The position numbers and the translations under genes are program-made. From assembly GCA_014529385.2 (NCBI GenBank), contig CM043952.1, positions 156,380,057-156,436,056 of the forward strand: DNA of 56,000 nucleotides, given 5' to 3'. Origin of the DNA: Adiantum capillus-veneris. Lineage: Eukaryota; Streptophyta; Polypodiopsida; Polypodiales; Pteridaceae. Of this stretch, positions 55,990 through 56,000 are shown one piece after another; position 1 is the stretch's first letter; each line of letters begins with the position of its first letter. Below the pieces are notes generated by a model. The model was given only the letters and a program-made list of their open reading frames with translations, ran no database searches and was not told the origin of the DNA.

Positions 55990-56000
55990 TTTGAAAGGTG

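Larger units (their letters stand above)
45561..56000 (-). mobile_element. Element D: Ty3/gypsy retrotransposon, 3' part
   Basis: It reads from the right edge leftward: protease, RT, RNase H, integrase, a further ORF, polypurine tract, 3' LTR. It is interrupted by element E at 46165-50308. The protease-RT-RNase H-integrase order defines Ty3/gypsy; only one RNase H is visible and no chromodomain is seen. An extra ORF after integrase occurs in several plant lineages, including Athila and Tat. gag and the 5' LTR are outside the window. Confidence 0.88.

Overview
The window looks like nuclear DNA of a land plant. It is almost entirely transposable elements and broken genes. The support is plant-type LTR retrotransposons (a Ty3/gypsy element with two RNase H domains, as in the Tat lineage), plant L1-type LINEs with a C-terminal zinc-binding zf-RVT region, a PPR gene relic and a BED-finger hAT relic. 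There are long (GA)n/(CT)n arrays and no operon-like organisation. I see no rRNA, tRNA or CRISPR array. I cannot name the species. A seed-free plant (fern or lycophyte) is possible but not shown.

Layout. (1) 1-14.8 kb: two decayed minus-strand genes lie close together. One is an unrecognised coiled-coil gene (ATG at 14214). The other is a gene whose C-terminus is a divergent histone H3 fold (380-1593). A 10.1-kb LTR element, A (1986-12089, minus), is inserted near the 3' end of the first gene. Its boundaries are exact: TG...CA LTRs, the 5-bp target duplication CATTT, a primer-binding site and a polypurine tract. It codes for gag-like and protease-like domains but no reverse transcriptase or integrase. 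(2) 14.9-19.7 kb: a retropepsin relic, a 1,339-bp TIR element (17137-18475) and a lone 3' LTR with its polypurine tract (18749-19351). (3) 19.7-31.0 kb: element C, a full-length Tat-like Ty3/gypsy element on the plus strand with 2.7-kb LTRs, carrying gag, PR, RT, two RNase H domains and INT, all broken by a few stops and frameshifts. (4) 31.0-39.7 kb: an unrecognised charged gene relic cut by a minus-strand LINE, a PPR pseudogene, and a plus-strand LINE that itself contains a second 1,339-bp TIR element (36766-38104). This TIR element has CACTAG termini and exact TTAA target duplications, the signature of piggyBac. (5) 39.7-45.6 kb: a Helitron-like 5' end, a hAT transposase relic, then two compact minus-strand pseudogenes: a RING-H2 protein and a protein kinase with nearly all kinase motifs visible. 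(6) 45.6-56.0 kb: element D, a Ty3/gypsy element on the minus strand running off the right edge. Nested inside it is element E (46165-50308), an LTR element with TACAG duplications. E has no RT or INT but carries two intact ORFs, the only long undamaged genes in the window.

Nothing here appears to be a working gene set except possibly element E's two ORFs, which would need enzymes supplied by another element. Premature stops in recognisable coding frames are mostly TAG or TAA where Gln is expected, or TGA where Arg is expected. This is what C-to-T decay of methylated plant DNA would give. The most unusual items are the piggyBac-like family, the long-tailed H3-like gene, the kinase/RING pair and element E.
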